In this document: positions 1 through 6,888 of the stretch, piece by piece
Layout of the letters: each line of letters starts with the position of its first letter
Numbering within the stretch: the stretch's first letter is position 1
From: Aureivirga sp. CE67
GTDB lineage: Bacteria > Bacteroidota > Bacteroidia > Flavobacteriales > Flavobacteriaceae
Direction: 5' to 3'
NCBI RefSeq assembly: GCF_015767245.1
Contig: NZ_JADOTV010000017.1
Location: 23,950-87,949, forward strand
DNA: 64,000 nucleotides
Notes under the pieces: generated by a model
What the model saw: only the letters and a program-made list of their open reading frames with translations
Told to the model about the DNA's origin: nothing
Databases searched by the model: none
Program-made: the position numbers and the translations under genes

Positions 1-2360
1 CTTTAGAAAAATTTCAGAAAATGTGGAACGCACTTTCTTCTGAATTAAAAGAAAAAATAGAAAACCAATGGGGAAAACCTTCTGATGATCCTTATTTTAC
101 GGAAAAAGGATTTATAATTCCAGGGTTTCGACTTGGAAATATTTTTGTGAGTATTCAGCCCTCCAGAGGTTATAATCAAGATCCACAAGCGATTTATCAT
201 TCGCCTGACTTAGCTCCTACGTATCAATATTTGGCTTATTATACTTGGGTTCAAAAAGAATTTCAAACCAATGCAGTAATTCATTTTGGAAAACATGGAA
301 ACTTGGAATGGCTTCCAGGAAAAAGTGTTTCGCTTTCGAATGAAACTTGTTTTCCTGCGGCAATTTTTGATGCAATTCCACATTTTTATCCATTTATCAT
401 CAATGATCCTGGAGAAGGAACACAAGCAAAAAGAAGAAATCAAGCGGTGATTCTAGATCATTTAATTCCACCGATGACAAGAGCGGAGAGTTATGGTAAA
501 ATGGTACAATTAGAGCATTTGGCAGAAGAATATTATGAAGCAGCTTCTTTGGATACTAAAAGAGCAAAAAGTATTGAAAAAGAAATAGCCGATTTAATCA
601 AACAAACAAAACTAGATGTAGATTTGGGAATCAATTCGGATGATTTGGATGAATTATTGGTCAAATTGGATGGTTATTTATGTGAATTGAAAGAAGCACA
701 AATTCGTGATGGTTTACACATTTTTGGGAAAGCTCCAGAAGCCGAACAATTGGAAGATTTATTGATTGCATTACACAGAGTTCCGAGTTATAATTCTATA
801 GGAATTACACAGGCTTTGGCTAAAGATTTGAATATTTCGGATAATATTTTAGAAGAAAAATATGAAAACAAATGTGAGATTTCTGTGGATGAAACTCTAT
901 GTCGAACTTATGGAAAAGTAATCGAATCATTAGAGTTAAAAGCAAAAACATATCTACAAGAAGTTTTAAAACAAAATAAATATCCAGAGAATTTACCTTT
1001 AACAAAAACTGTTTTAGAAAAAATAAAAACAGAAACTTTAGGCAAAATTTTAGACACAAAAGAAGAAACTATAAATCTTTTGAAAGGACTAAATGGTGCA
1101 TATGTTTCTTCAGGACCTTCGGGAGCTCCGACAAGAGGAAGATTGGATTTATTACCAACTGGAAGGAACTTTTATTCTGTAGACGTACGAACAATTCCGA
1201 CAGAAACAGCGTATCGTTTGGGAGAAAAAAGTGCGCAATTAATCATTGAACGATATTTACAAGAAAATGGAGATTATCCTGAAACAATTGGAATTTCTGT
1301 TTGGGGAACCTCAACGATGCGAACAGGAGGAGACGACATTGCACAAGCTTTTGCTCTGATGGGAGTTCGTCCGATTTGGAAAAATACCAATCGTCGTGTG
1401 ACGGATTTTGAGATTATTCCCTTAATGAAATTACAAAGACCTAGAATTGATGTGACTTTGAGAATTTCTGGATTTTTTAGAGATGCTTTTCCAGATGTAA
1501 TTTCTTTGTTTAATTCTGCAGTGGAAAAAGTGGCGAATTTAGAGGAAGACTTAGAATACAATCCTATACGAAAAAGATTTTTAGAAGAAAGTGAAAATTG
1601 GAAATCAAAAGGTTTACCAGAAAAAGAAGCAAAACAAAGAGCTATGTATCGTGTTTTTGGTTCAAAACCTGGAGCTTATGGAGCAGGATTACAAGCTGTG
1701 ATTGATGAGAAAAACTGGAAAACACAAGAAGATTTAGCGAAAGTTTATATCAATTGGAGTAGTTATGCTTATGGCAAAGATCGAAAAGGAGTTTCTGCGC
1801 ATGAATCTTTTGAAAATAGATTGCAAGCCATGGAAATTGTTTTACAAAATCAAGATAATCGAGAACATGATATTTTAGATTCAGATGATTATTACCAATT
1901 TCAAGGAGGATTGGCAAATGCTGTGACAACTACAAAAGGAGAAGCTCCAAATATTTATTTCGGAGATCATTCTAGACCTGAAACTCCAAAAATTAAAACT
2001 TTAAAAGAAGAATTATTAAAAGTGTATCGTTCGAGAGTTGTAAATCCGAAATGGATTGAAGGTGTGAAAAGACATGGATATAAAGGAGCTTTTGAAATGG
2101 CTGCAACTTTAGATTATATGTTTGCTTATGATGCTACAACAAACTTGATCGATGATTTTATGTATGAAGGAATCACGGAATCTTATCTTTTAAATGAAGA
2201 AAATAAAAAATTCATTGAACAAGTAAATCCTTGGGCTTTGAAAGATATGAGTGAACGACTTTTGGAAGCAATGCAAAGAGGAATGTGGGAAAATCCTACG
2301 GAAGAAATAAAAAAGAAAGTAGAAGATTTATATCTAGAAGGAGAAAGTTTGACGGAATGA
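1..2360 (+). CDS. cobN: Cobaltochelatase large subunit CobN (5' truncated by window edge)
   Basis: CobN-type chelatase subunit, which binds the corrin (or related tetrapyrrole) ring and inserts the metal in an ATP-dependent complex. The frame is open from base 3 through the first visible ATG at base 21, so the real start lies to the left; about 785 residues are visible where CobN proteins usually have 1200-1400. Counting from the ATG at 21, the family blocks HFGKHGNLEWLPGK (88-101) and DPGEGTQAKRR (129-139) are clear, followed by SSGPSGAPTRGR around 363-376 and GTSTMRTGGDDIAQAF at about 428. cobA follows 127 bp downstream, supporting a corrinoid role over a chlorophyll (BchH) role. No CobS/CobT or ChlI/ChlD partner is visible here. 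Identity is secure from these motifs; the metal specificity is inferred from context. Confidence 0.93.
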   Translation, partial: LEKFQKMWNALSSELKEKIENQWGKPSDDPYFTEKGFIIPGFRLGNIFVSIQPSRGYNQDPQAIYHSPDLAPTYQYLAYYTWVQKEFQTNAVIHFGKHGNLEWLPGKSVSLSNETCFPAAIFDAIPHFYPFIINDPGEGTQAKRRNQAVILDHLIPPMTRAESYGKMVQLEHLAEEYYEAASLDTKRAKSIEKEIADLIKQTKLDVDLGINSDDLDELLVKLDGYLCELKEAQIRDGLHIFGKAPEAEQLEDLLIALHRVPSYNSIGITQALAKDLNISDNILEEKYENKCEISVDETLCRTYGKVIESLELKAKTYLQEVLKQNKYPENLPLTKTVLEKIKTETLGKILDTKEETINLLKGLNGAYVSSGPSGAPTRGRLDLLPTGRNFYSVDVRTIPTETAYRLGEKSAQLIIERYLQENGDYPETIGISVWGTSTMRTGGDDIAQAFALMGVRPIWKNTNRRVTDFEIIPLMKLQRPRIDVTLRISGFFRDAFPDVISLFNSAVEKVANLEEDLEYNPIRKRFLEESENWKSKGLPEKEAKQRAMYRVFGSKPGAYGAGLQAVIDEKNWKTQEDLAKVYINWSSYAYGKDRKGVSAHESFENRLQAMEIVLQNQDNREHDILDSDDYYQFQGGLANAVTTTKGEAPNIYFGDHSRPETPKIKTLKEELLKVYRSRVVNPKWIEGVKRHGYKGAFEMAATLDYMFAYDATTNLIDDFMYEGITESYLLNEENKKFIEQVNPWALKDMSERLLEAMQRGMWENPTEEIKKKVEDLYLEGESLTE

Positions 2361-2401
2361 TTTTTTAGTACTTACTAGCTGAAAGCTGACGTATAGAGAA
2401 A

Positions 2402-2431
2402 ACACACACCTAGCCCTTTCAAGAGGAGAAT
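2402..2431 (+). repeat. Short CCCC-rich palindromic intergenic repeat, copy 1
   Basis: The sequence ACACACCTAGCCCTTTC followed by AAGAGGAGAA lies between cobN and cobA. It matches the better preserved copy at 30587-30616 with a few changes. The arms (CCCTTTC and GAGGAG) can pair weakly across a short loop. It is one of five related elements in this window, all in intergenic gaps. Confidence 0.6.
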
Positions 2432-2487
2432 TAAAAAAACATCAATTTACCCCAATCCTTTTAAAAAAAAGGAATTATAAAACAAAC

Positions 2488-3261
2488 ATGATAAATAAAG
2501 AACAAATAGAATCGAAATTAACATTAATTGGAGCAGGTCCTGGAGATCCAGAATTATTTACAATCAAAGGAATGAAAGCATTGGAGAAAGCAGATGTCGT
2601 AATGTATGATGCACTTGTAAATAAAGATTTATTGGATTATGCTCCGAATGCTGTAAAATTTTATGTTGGAAAAAGAAAAGGTTTACATTATTTATCACAA
2701 GATCAAATTAATGAGAAAATTGTTGAATTTGCTAGAACTCATAAAAATGTTGTACGCTTAAAAGGTGGAGATCCATTTGTTTTTGGAAGAGGAACGGAAG
2801 AAACGGATTATGCGGAGCAATTTGGAATTGAAACAGAAACTATTTCTGGAATTACCTCAGCGATTAGTGTCCCTGCAAGTGTTGGAATTTCTGTAACGAA
2901 AAGATATGTTTCTGAAAGCTTTTTTGTGGTTACTGCGACTACTTCAAAGTTTAAAATGAGTGATGAAATTTATACTGCTACAAAAGTAAATGGAACTGTT
3001 GTTATTTTGATGGGAATTCATAAGCTTCCAAAAATTGTTTCGGTTTTTCAAGAAGAAGGAAAAGGTCAACTTCCTGTTGCTGTGATTCAAGAAGGAACTC
3101 GTGAGAATGAAAAATATGGTGTTGGAATTATGGATAATATCGTGGAGATTGTTGAAGAAAAAGAATTAGGAGCACCAGGAATTATCGTTATTGGAGAAGT
3201 GGTTAGAGAAAGTTCGAAGTTGAAGGAATATTATGAATGTTTTTTAGAAAATGAAATCTAA
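2488..3261 (+). CDS. cobA: Uroporphyrinogen-III C-methyltransferase (SUMT)
   Basis: Transfers two methyl groups from SAM to uroporphyrinogen III, giving precorrin-2, the branch point to cobalamin and siroheme. At 257 residues it has the normal length of a single-domain CobA; no CysG-like oxidase/chelatase domain is fused. Visible motifs are the N-terminal glycine-rich loop GAGPGDPELFTIKG (15-28), DALV near 41-44, and VRLKGGDPFVFGRG (89-102), all typical of the tetrapyrrole methylase fold and of SUMT in particular. The ATG follows an A-rich leader. The gene lies behind cobN in the same direction with an intergenic repeat between them, so co-transcription is plausible but not proven. Family assignment is firm; whether it feeds cobalamin, siroheme or both cannot be decided from this window. 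Confidence 0.93.
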   Translation: MINKEQIESKLTLIGAGPGDPELFTIKGMKALEKADVVMYDALVNKDLLDYAPNAVKFYVGKRKGLHYLSQDQINEKIVEFARTHKNVVRLKGGDPFVFGRGTEETDYAEQFGIETETISGITSAISVPASVGISVTKRYVSESFFVVTATTSKFKMSDEIYTATKVNGTVVILMGIHKLPKIVSVFQEEGKGQLPVAVIQEGTRENEKYGVGIMDNIVEIVEEKELGAPGIIVIGEVVRESSKLKEYYECFLENEI

Positions 3262-3301
3262 AAAAAATACATTATTTATATTTCATTAATTAAATTGCCT
3301 C

Positions 3302-3817
3302 ATGAAAAAAATTCTAGAAACCAACCGATTAATTTTAAGAGAATTTTCTGTTTCGGATGCAGAAAATATGTTTTTACTAAATGAAGATTTAGAAGTATTG
3401 AAATTTACAGGAGATATTCCTTTTGATAACATTGAAAAGGCGAAAACATTCTTGGAAAATTATGATCAATATTCTAAAAATGGTTATGGTCGTTGGGCTG
3501 TTGTTTTGAAAGAAAATAATGAATTTATTGGCTGGTGTGGTTTGAAATTTAACGAAGAAAACTATACGGATATTGGTTTTCGATTTTTCCAAAAACATTG
3601 GAATAAAGGATTTGCTACAGAAGCTGCAAAAGCAACTTTAGATTATGGTTTTGAAACTTTAAAATTAGATGAAATAATTGGAAGAGTAGCTACAGAAAAT
3701 TTTGCTTCTATTAAAGTTTTAGAAAAATTAGGAATGCATTTTTGGAAACACGATACTTGTAAAGGAATTGAAAATTCTAGGTATTATAAATTGAAAAAAA
3801 ATGACTATGAAAAATAA
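3302..3817 (+). CDS. GNAT family N-acetyltransferase (RimJ/RimL type)
   Basis: A 171-residue acetyl-CoA-dependent N-acetyltransferase of the RimJ/RimL-like branch. The N-terminus LETNRLILREFSVSDAENM (5-23) is the usual opening strand and helix. The acetyl-CoA binding region is IGFRFFQKHWNKGFATEAAK (91-110), where HWNKGFATEA corresponds to the Q/RxxGxG/A loop, and ENFASIKVLEKLGM (132-145) is the conserved C-terminal motif. The substrate is unknown; members act on ribosomal protein N-termini, antibiotics or small amines. It starts 40 bp after cobA, and no own promoter stands out. It ends shortly before a methyltransferase gene in the same direction. Fold assignment is firm, function beyond that is not. 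Confidence 0.85.
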   Translation: MKKILETNRLILREFSVSDAENMFLLNEDLEVLKFTGDIPFDNIEKAKTFLENYDQYSKNGYGRWAVVLKENNEFIGWCGLKFNEENYTDIGFRFFQKHWNKGFATEAAKATLDYGFETLKLDEIIGRVATENFASIKVLEKLGMHFWKHDTCKGIENSRYYKLKKNDYEK

Positions 3818-3915
3818 ATTATACATTATTGGAATTATTTTTTACTCAGGATTTCATTAATTATTTTCAACTTTCTGAATCTTTTTCTAAATTTAAATAA
3901 CTAAAATTCAAAGTC

Positions 3916-4668
3916 ATGAAAAATAAAGATTCTAAAGAACCTGTTTACAACGAAATTGCATCTTCTTATGCAGAATCGAAGAAATTGTTGTATAGAAAAA
4001 TGATTGAAGAATATAATTTATTCAAAATTGCTGGAGATATTTCTGGAAAAGAAATTTTGGATTTGGCTTGTGGTGATGGTTATTATTCTAGAAAATTGAT
4101 GGAACATGGAGCAAAAGCAGTTCTTGGAATTGATGTTTCAGATGAAATGATCAAACTTGCAGAAAAACAAGAGGAAGAAAAACCACAAGGTTGTTGTTAT
4201 ATGGTTCGTGATGTATTGACTTTGGAAAAAGTAAAAGAATTTGATTTGGTAAACGCTGTTTATCTTCTAAACTATGCAAAATCAAAAGAAGAACTTCTGG
4301 AAATGTTACATGCAATTTCTTCTAATTTAAAATCTGGAGGAAGAATTTTTGGTTATAATTTTAGTCCTTTTTATCGTTTTACTTATTTTGAAGAAACTAA
4401 AAAATATGGTTTTACCGTAAATCAATATGAAAGTAGAAAAGAAGGTGATCCGATTTTTCAAACACTTTATAATGAAGACGGAACAGAATGTGGTTTTGAT
4501 ACGAGATATTTAAATCCTTCTACTTATGATATTTGTTTTGAAGAAGCTGGATTTACGAATTTCAATTGGCAATTTACCACTATGGAAGATTCTCAATTTC
4601 GAAATCCATTTTGGAAAGAATTCCTTTGCGACCCGCCTGTGATTGGATTTTCTGCAACAAAAAAGTAA
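3916..4668 (+). CDS. Class I SAM-dependent methyltransferase
   Basis: A 250-residue methyltransferase with a Rossmann SAM-binding core. YNEIASSYAESK (11-22) is the typical pre-core segment of UbiE/small-molecule methyltransferases, motif I is EILDLACGDGYYSRKL (47-61), the acidic end of strand 2 is GIDVSDEMIKLA (71-82), and VRDVLTLEKVKEFDLV corresponds to motifs around strands 3-4. The C-terminal third, rich in aromatic residues, probably shapes the substrate pocket. No substrate can be named. It sits 98 bp after the acetyltransferase and 75 bp before the TetR regulator, whose promoter lies in that gap, so this gene appears to end its own transcript before the regulator. Confidence 0.85.
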   Translation: MKNKDSKEPVYNEIASSYAESKKLLYRKMIEEYNLFKIAGDISGKEILDLACGDGYYSRKLMEHGAKAVLGIDVSDEMIKLAEKQEEEKPQGCCYMVRDVLTLEKVKEFDLVNAVYLLNYAKSKEELLEMLHAISSNLKSGGRIFGYNFSPFYRFTYFEETKKYGFTVNQYESRKEGDPIFQTLYNEDGTECGFDTRYLNPSTYDICFEEAGFTNFNWQFTTMEDSQFRNPFWKEFLCDPPVIGFSATKK

Positions 4669-4707
4669 AACTTTGACAGTTAAGCATATGTTAAATTCTC
4701 AAAAATA

Positions 4708-4739
4708 TTTTTGTATTTGGACGACTGTCTATAGATTTG
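4708..4739 (+). promoter_or_regulatory. Bacteroidota-type promoter of the TetR gene
   Basis: TTTTTG at 4708-4713, an 18-bp spacer, and TAGATTTG at 4732-4739 match the Bacteroidota housekeeping pattern (-33 TTTG-like, -7 TAnnTTTG). The ATG follows at 4744, so the transcript would have almost no leader. The spacer is filled almost exactly by the operator-like sequence at 4715-4731. Confidence 0.6.
4715..4731 (+). promoter_or_regulatory. Probable TetR operator, site 1
   Basis: ATTTGGACGACTGTCTA is an imperfect dyad that matches, in 15 of 17 positions, the reverse complement of 5345-5361 upstream of the next gene. It lies between the -33 and -7 elements, an ideal place for repression by occlusion. 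The TAGAC...GTC(T/C)A outline resembles the NemR operator of E. coli. Confidence 0.6.
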
Positions 4740-4743
4740 CAAC

Positions 4744-5319
4744 ATGGAATTGAAACAAGAACTATTAGAAATCGGATTGGAATTATTTTCTACAAAATCT
4801 TATCATGCAACAGGTATTCGAGAAATCACCAAAAAAGCAGGTGTTCCAACAGGTTCCTTTCACTATCATTTCAAAAACAAAGAAGACTTTGCTCTTTCTA
4901 TTTTAGATTATTTTTTTACAAACAAACTAGAAAGAGAAACTAAAATCGTAACTAATTCTTCTTTGAATTCTAAAGAAAAACTGATAGAACTTTTTGAAAT
5001 AATGATTCAATATCATACAGAAAACTCACAAGGTCCAATTGGTTTTAATGGTTGTATTATTGGAAATTTAGGACAAGAATTATGTAACCAAAGTACTCCT
5101 ATTTCTGAAAAAATAAATTCCATTTATGAATCTATAACAGAAACTATCACAAATTTGTTGGAAGCAGGACAAAAAGATGCATCTGTAAATTCTAAAATTT
5201 CTTCAGAAAATCTGGCTCGCTTTATTTTTGACGCATATGAAGGAGCTTTATTAAGAAGAAAAATAGAAAAAACAGATGCTGCCACAGCAAATTTTATCAA
5301 AATACTTAAAGAACTCTAA
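4744..5319 (+). CDS. TetR/AcrR family repressor, NemR-like
   Basis: A 191-residue one-component regulator. Residues 1-58 are the TetR helix-turn-helix domain (GIREITKKAGVPTGSFHYHF at 24-43 is the recognition region). The ligand domain contains GCIIGNLGQELC (103-114), which resembles the segment of E. coli NemR that carries redox-sensing Cys106 and Cys116; here the cysteines are C104 and C114. NemR senses electrophiles and hypochlorite and represses a reductase and glyoxalase I. The gene here is followed by an exported DJ-1-like protein and a nitroreductase, a functionally parallel set, and matching operators lie upstream of this gene and of the DJ-1 gene. The repressor role is inferred from family and operators; the inducer is unknown. 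Confidence 0.88.
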   Translation: MELKQELLEIGLELFSTKSYHATGIREITKKAGVPTGSFHYHFKNKEDFALSILDYFFTNKLERETKIVTNSSLNSKEKLIELFEIMIQYHTENSQGPIGFNGCIIGNLGQELCNQSTPISEKINSIYESITETITNLLEAGQKDASVNSKISSENLARFIFDAYEGALLRRKIEKTDAATANFIKILKEL

Positions 5320-5335
5320 TTAGAGTTTTTTTTAA
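5308..5335 (+). terminator. Intrinsic terminator overlapping the TetR stop codon
   Basis: AACTCT-AATT-AGAGTT (5312-5327) forms a small hairpin, extended by flanking A/T pairs, followed by an eight-base T run. The TetR stop codon lies inside the loop side of the stem. Confidence 0.65.
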
Positions 5336-5344
5336 AACAAATAC

Positions 5345-5361
5345 TAGACGGACGTCCAAAT
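5345..5361 (-). promoter_or_regulatory. Probable TetR operator, site 2
   Basis: TAGACGGACGTCCAAAT, read on the minus strand as ATTTGGACGTCCGTCTA, matches site 1 at 4715-4731 in 15 of 17 positions and contains a perfect GGACGTCC palindrome. It lies 38 bp before the DJ-1-like gene and just after the TetR terminator, so it probably controls the downstream pair of genes. No clear TAnnTTTG element is visible beside it. Confidence 0.6.
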
Positions 5362-5398
5362 AATAAAAAATAAATAAGAAACCTCAAATACAATTATC

Positions 5399-6166
5399 AT
5401 GTTTAAAAACATCAAAATAATACCTATAATAATCTTTTTATTTCTAGGATTCGCAAATTCTGAAGCGCAAACTAAAGATAATTCTAAAAAAGTTTTATTT
5501 GTTTTAACAAGTCACGATGCGTTAGGAAATACAGGATACAAGACAGGATTCTGGCTAGAAGAATTTGCAACACCATATTACCTTTTAAAAGATGCAGGAA
5601 TTGAAATTACAATTGCATCTCCGAAAGGAGGACAACCTCCGATAGATCCTAAAAGTTTGAGCGCAGATTTTGCAACGGAATCTACAAAGAGATATGATTC
5701 AGATAAGAATTTACATGAAATATTAAAAAATACATTAAAGCTTAAAGATATCGATGCTAAAAAGTATGATGCTATTTTTTATCCTGGTGGACATGGACCT
5801 CTTTGGGATTTAGCAAATGATGCGACTTCTATTTCTTTGATTGAATCTTTTTATGCAAATAAAAAGCCTGTAGCTACAGTGTGTCATGGACCTGCTATTT
5901 TAAAAAATACTAAAACAAAAAATGGACAATATATTGTTGACGGTAAAAAGGTAACAGGATTTTCAAATACAGAAGAAGCTGCAGTTCAGCTTACGGAAGT
6001 AGTACCATTCTTACTTGAAGATATGTTAAAAGAAAATGGAGGAATTTATTCTAAAGGAAAAGATTGGATGCCATATGCAATAGAAGATGGTTTATTAATC
6101 ACTGGTCAAAACCCTTCATCTTCTGAAAAAGTAGCAAAATTATTATTATTAAAATTAACAAAATAA
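5399..6166 (+). CDS. Exported DJ-1/PfpI family protein (Hsp31/glyoxalase III-like)
   Basis: A 255-residue DJ-1/PfpI-superfamily protein of the Hsp31-like class. Such proteins act as glutathione-independent glyoxalases (methylglyoxal to lactate) or as chaperones or deglycases. The nucleophile elbow AT-VCHGPAIL places the catalytic cysteine at C162 with H163 next to it; LEEFATPYYLLKDAG (53-67) carries the acidic residue expected to activate it, and YPGGHGPLWDL (128-138) is the oxyanion-side loop. Unlike cytosolic Hsp31, it begins with a hydrophobic stretch ending in SEAQ (1-24), a credible Sec signal peptide, so it should act in the periplasm. It follows operator site 2 and precedes a nitroreductase by 41 bp, suggesting one electrophile-responsive unit. 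Confidence 0.88.
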   Translation: MFKNIKIIPIIIFLFLGFANSEAQTKDNSKKVLFVLTSHDALGNTGYKTGFWLEEFATPYYLLKDAGIEITIASPKGGQPPIDPKSLSADFATESTKRYDSDKNLHEILKNTLKLKDIDAKKYDAIFYPGGHGPLWDLANDATSISLIESFYANKKPVATVCHGPAILKNTKTKNGQYIVDGKKVTGFSNTEEAAVQLTEVVPFLLEDMLKENGGIYSKGKDWMPYAIEDGLLITGQNPSSSEKVAKLLLLKLTK

Positions 6167-6207
6167 AAATCGACTATTTGATATAGTTGACAATAAAATA
6201 CATAAAA

Positions 6208-6843
6208 ATGAAAGAAGATTTTTTAAATAAACTAAGAGAACGTTATGCTTGTAAGGCAATGAACGGAGAGAAAATTGAAGAAGAAGTTGTAGAAAGAATT
6301 TTAGAAGCTGCACGTTTAGCTCCTACTTCAAGTGGTTTACAACCTTTTGAGATTTTTGTAATTACAGATCAGGAAGTGAAAGAAAAAATCAGACCTGTAT
6401 CTTGGAATCAATCTCAAATTACGGATTGTTCTCATTTATTAGTTTTCGCTGCTTGGGATACTTATACGGAAGATCGAATCAATTATATGTTTGATTTGAC
6501 AAACGAAATTCGTGGATTTAAAAACGAAGGATGGGAAAACTATCGTCAGCAATTATTAGCTGTTTACCCAAATCAAGATGCGAATGAAAACTTTCATCAT
6601 GCTGCTAAACAAGCTTACATTGCAATGATGGCTGCAATCACACAAGCAACTTATGAAGGTGTTGATAGTGTTCCAGTAGAAGGATTTACTCCAAATGATG
6701 TAGATGAAATTTTAGGTCTTAAAGAAAAAGGACTAAGAAGTGCTGTGATGCTTCCTTTAGGATATAAAGATGCAGACAACGATTGGTTAGTAAACTTGAA
6801 AAAAGTAAGAAAACCAATGGATAAATTGGTTACAAGAATATAA
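6208..6843 (+). CDS. NAD(P)H-dependent nitroreductase family protein
   Basis: A 211-residue FMN-dependent nitroreductase of the NfsB-like type, which reduces nitroaromatics, quinones or related electrophiles with NAD(P)H. RYACKAMNGEKI (12-23) has the FMN phosphate-binding arginine region, and ARLAPTSSGLQPFEIFVITD (35-54) is the second FMN-binding block. AAKQAYIAMMAAITQATYEGVDS and the C-terminal LPLGYKDADND are also typical. The ATG at 6208 is preferred; the frame extends to a TTG at 6187 but homologues begin close to MKEDFLNKLRERYACK. It sits 41 bp after the DJ-1-like gene, and an imperfect hairpin (CGACTAT/ATAGTTG, 6170-6190) lies in the gap. Its end is followed by a strong terminator. Confidence 0.88.
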   Translation: MKEDFLNKLRERYACKAMNGEKIEEEVVERILEAARLAPTSSGLQPFEIFVITDQEVKEKIRPVSWNQSQITDCSHLLVFAAWDTYTEDRINYMFDLTNEIRGFKNEGWENYRQQLLAVYPNQDANENFHHAAKQAYIAMMAAITQATYEGVDSVPVEGFTPNDVDEILGLKEKGLRSAVMLPLGYKDADNDWLVNLKKVRKPMDKLVTRI

Positions 6844-6849
6844 TTTTAG

Positions 6850-6886
6850 AAAACTCATGAGCGAAAGTTCATGAGTTTTTTGTTTT
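6850..6886 (+). terminator. Intrinsic terminator after the nitroreductase gene
   Basis: AAAACTCATGA (6850-6860) pairs with TCATGAGTTTT (6869-6879), loop GCGAAAGT, then a T-rich tail. Confidence 0.8.
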
Positions 6887-6888
6887 TA

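Noticed and set aside
3807..3860. 17-codon frame MKNKLYIIGIIFYSGFH overlapping the end of the acetyltransferase gene
   Set aside because: It looks like the start of a signal peptide but stops at once; too short to support as a gene. It may be the remnant of a lost exported protein.
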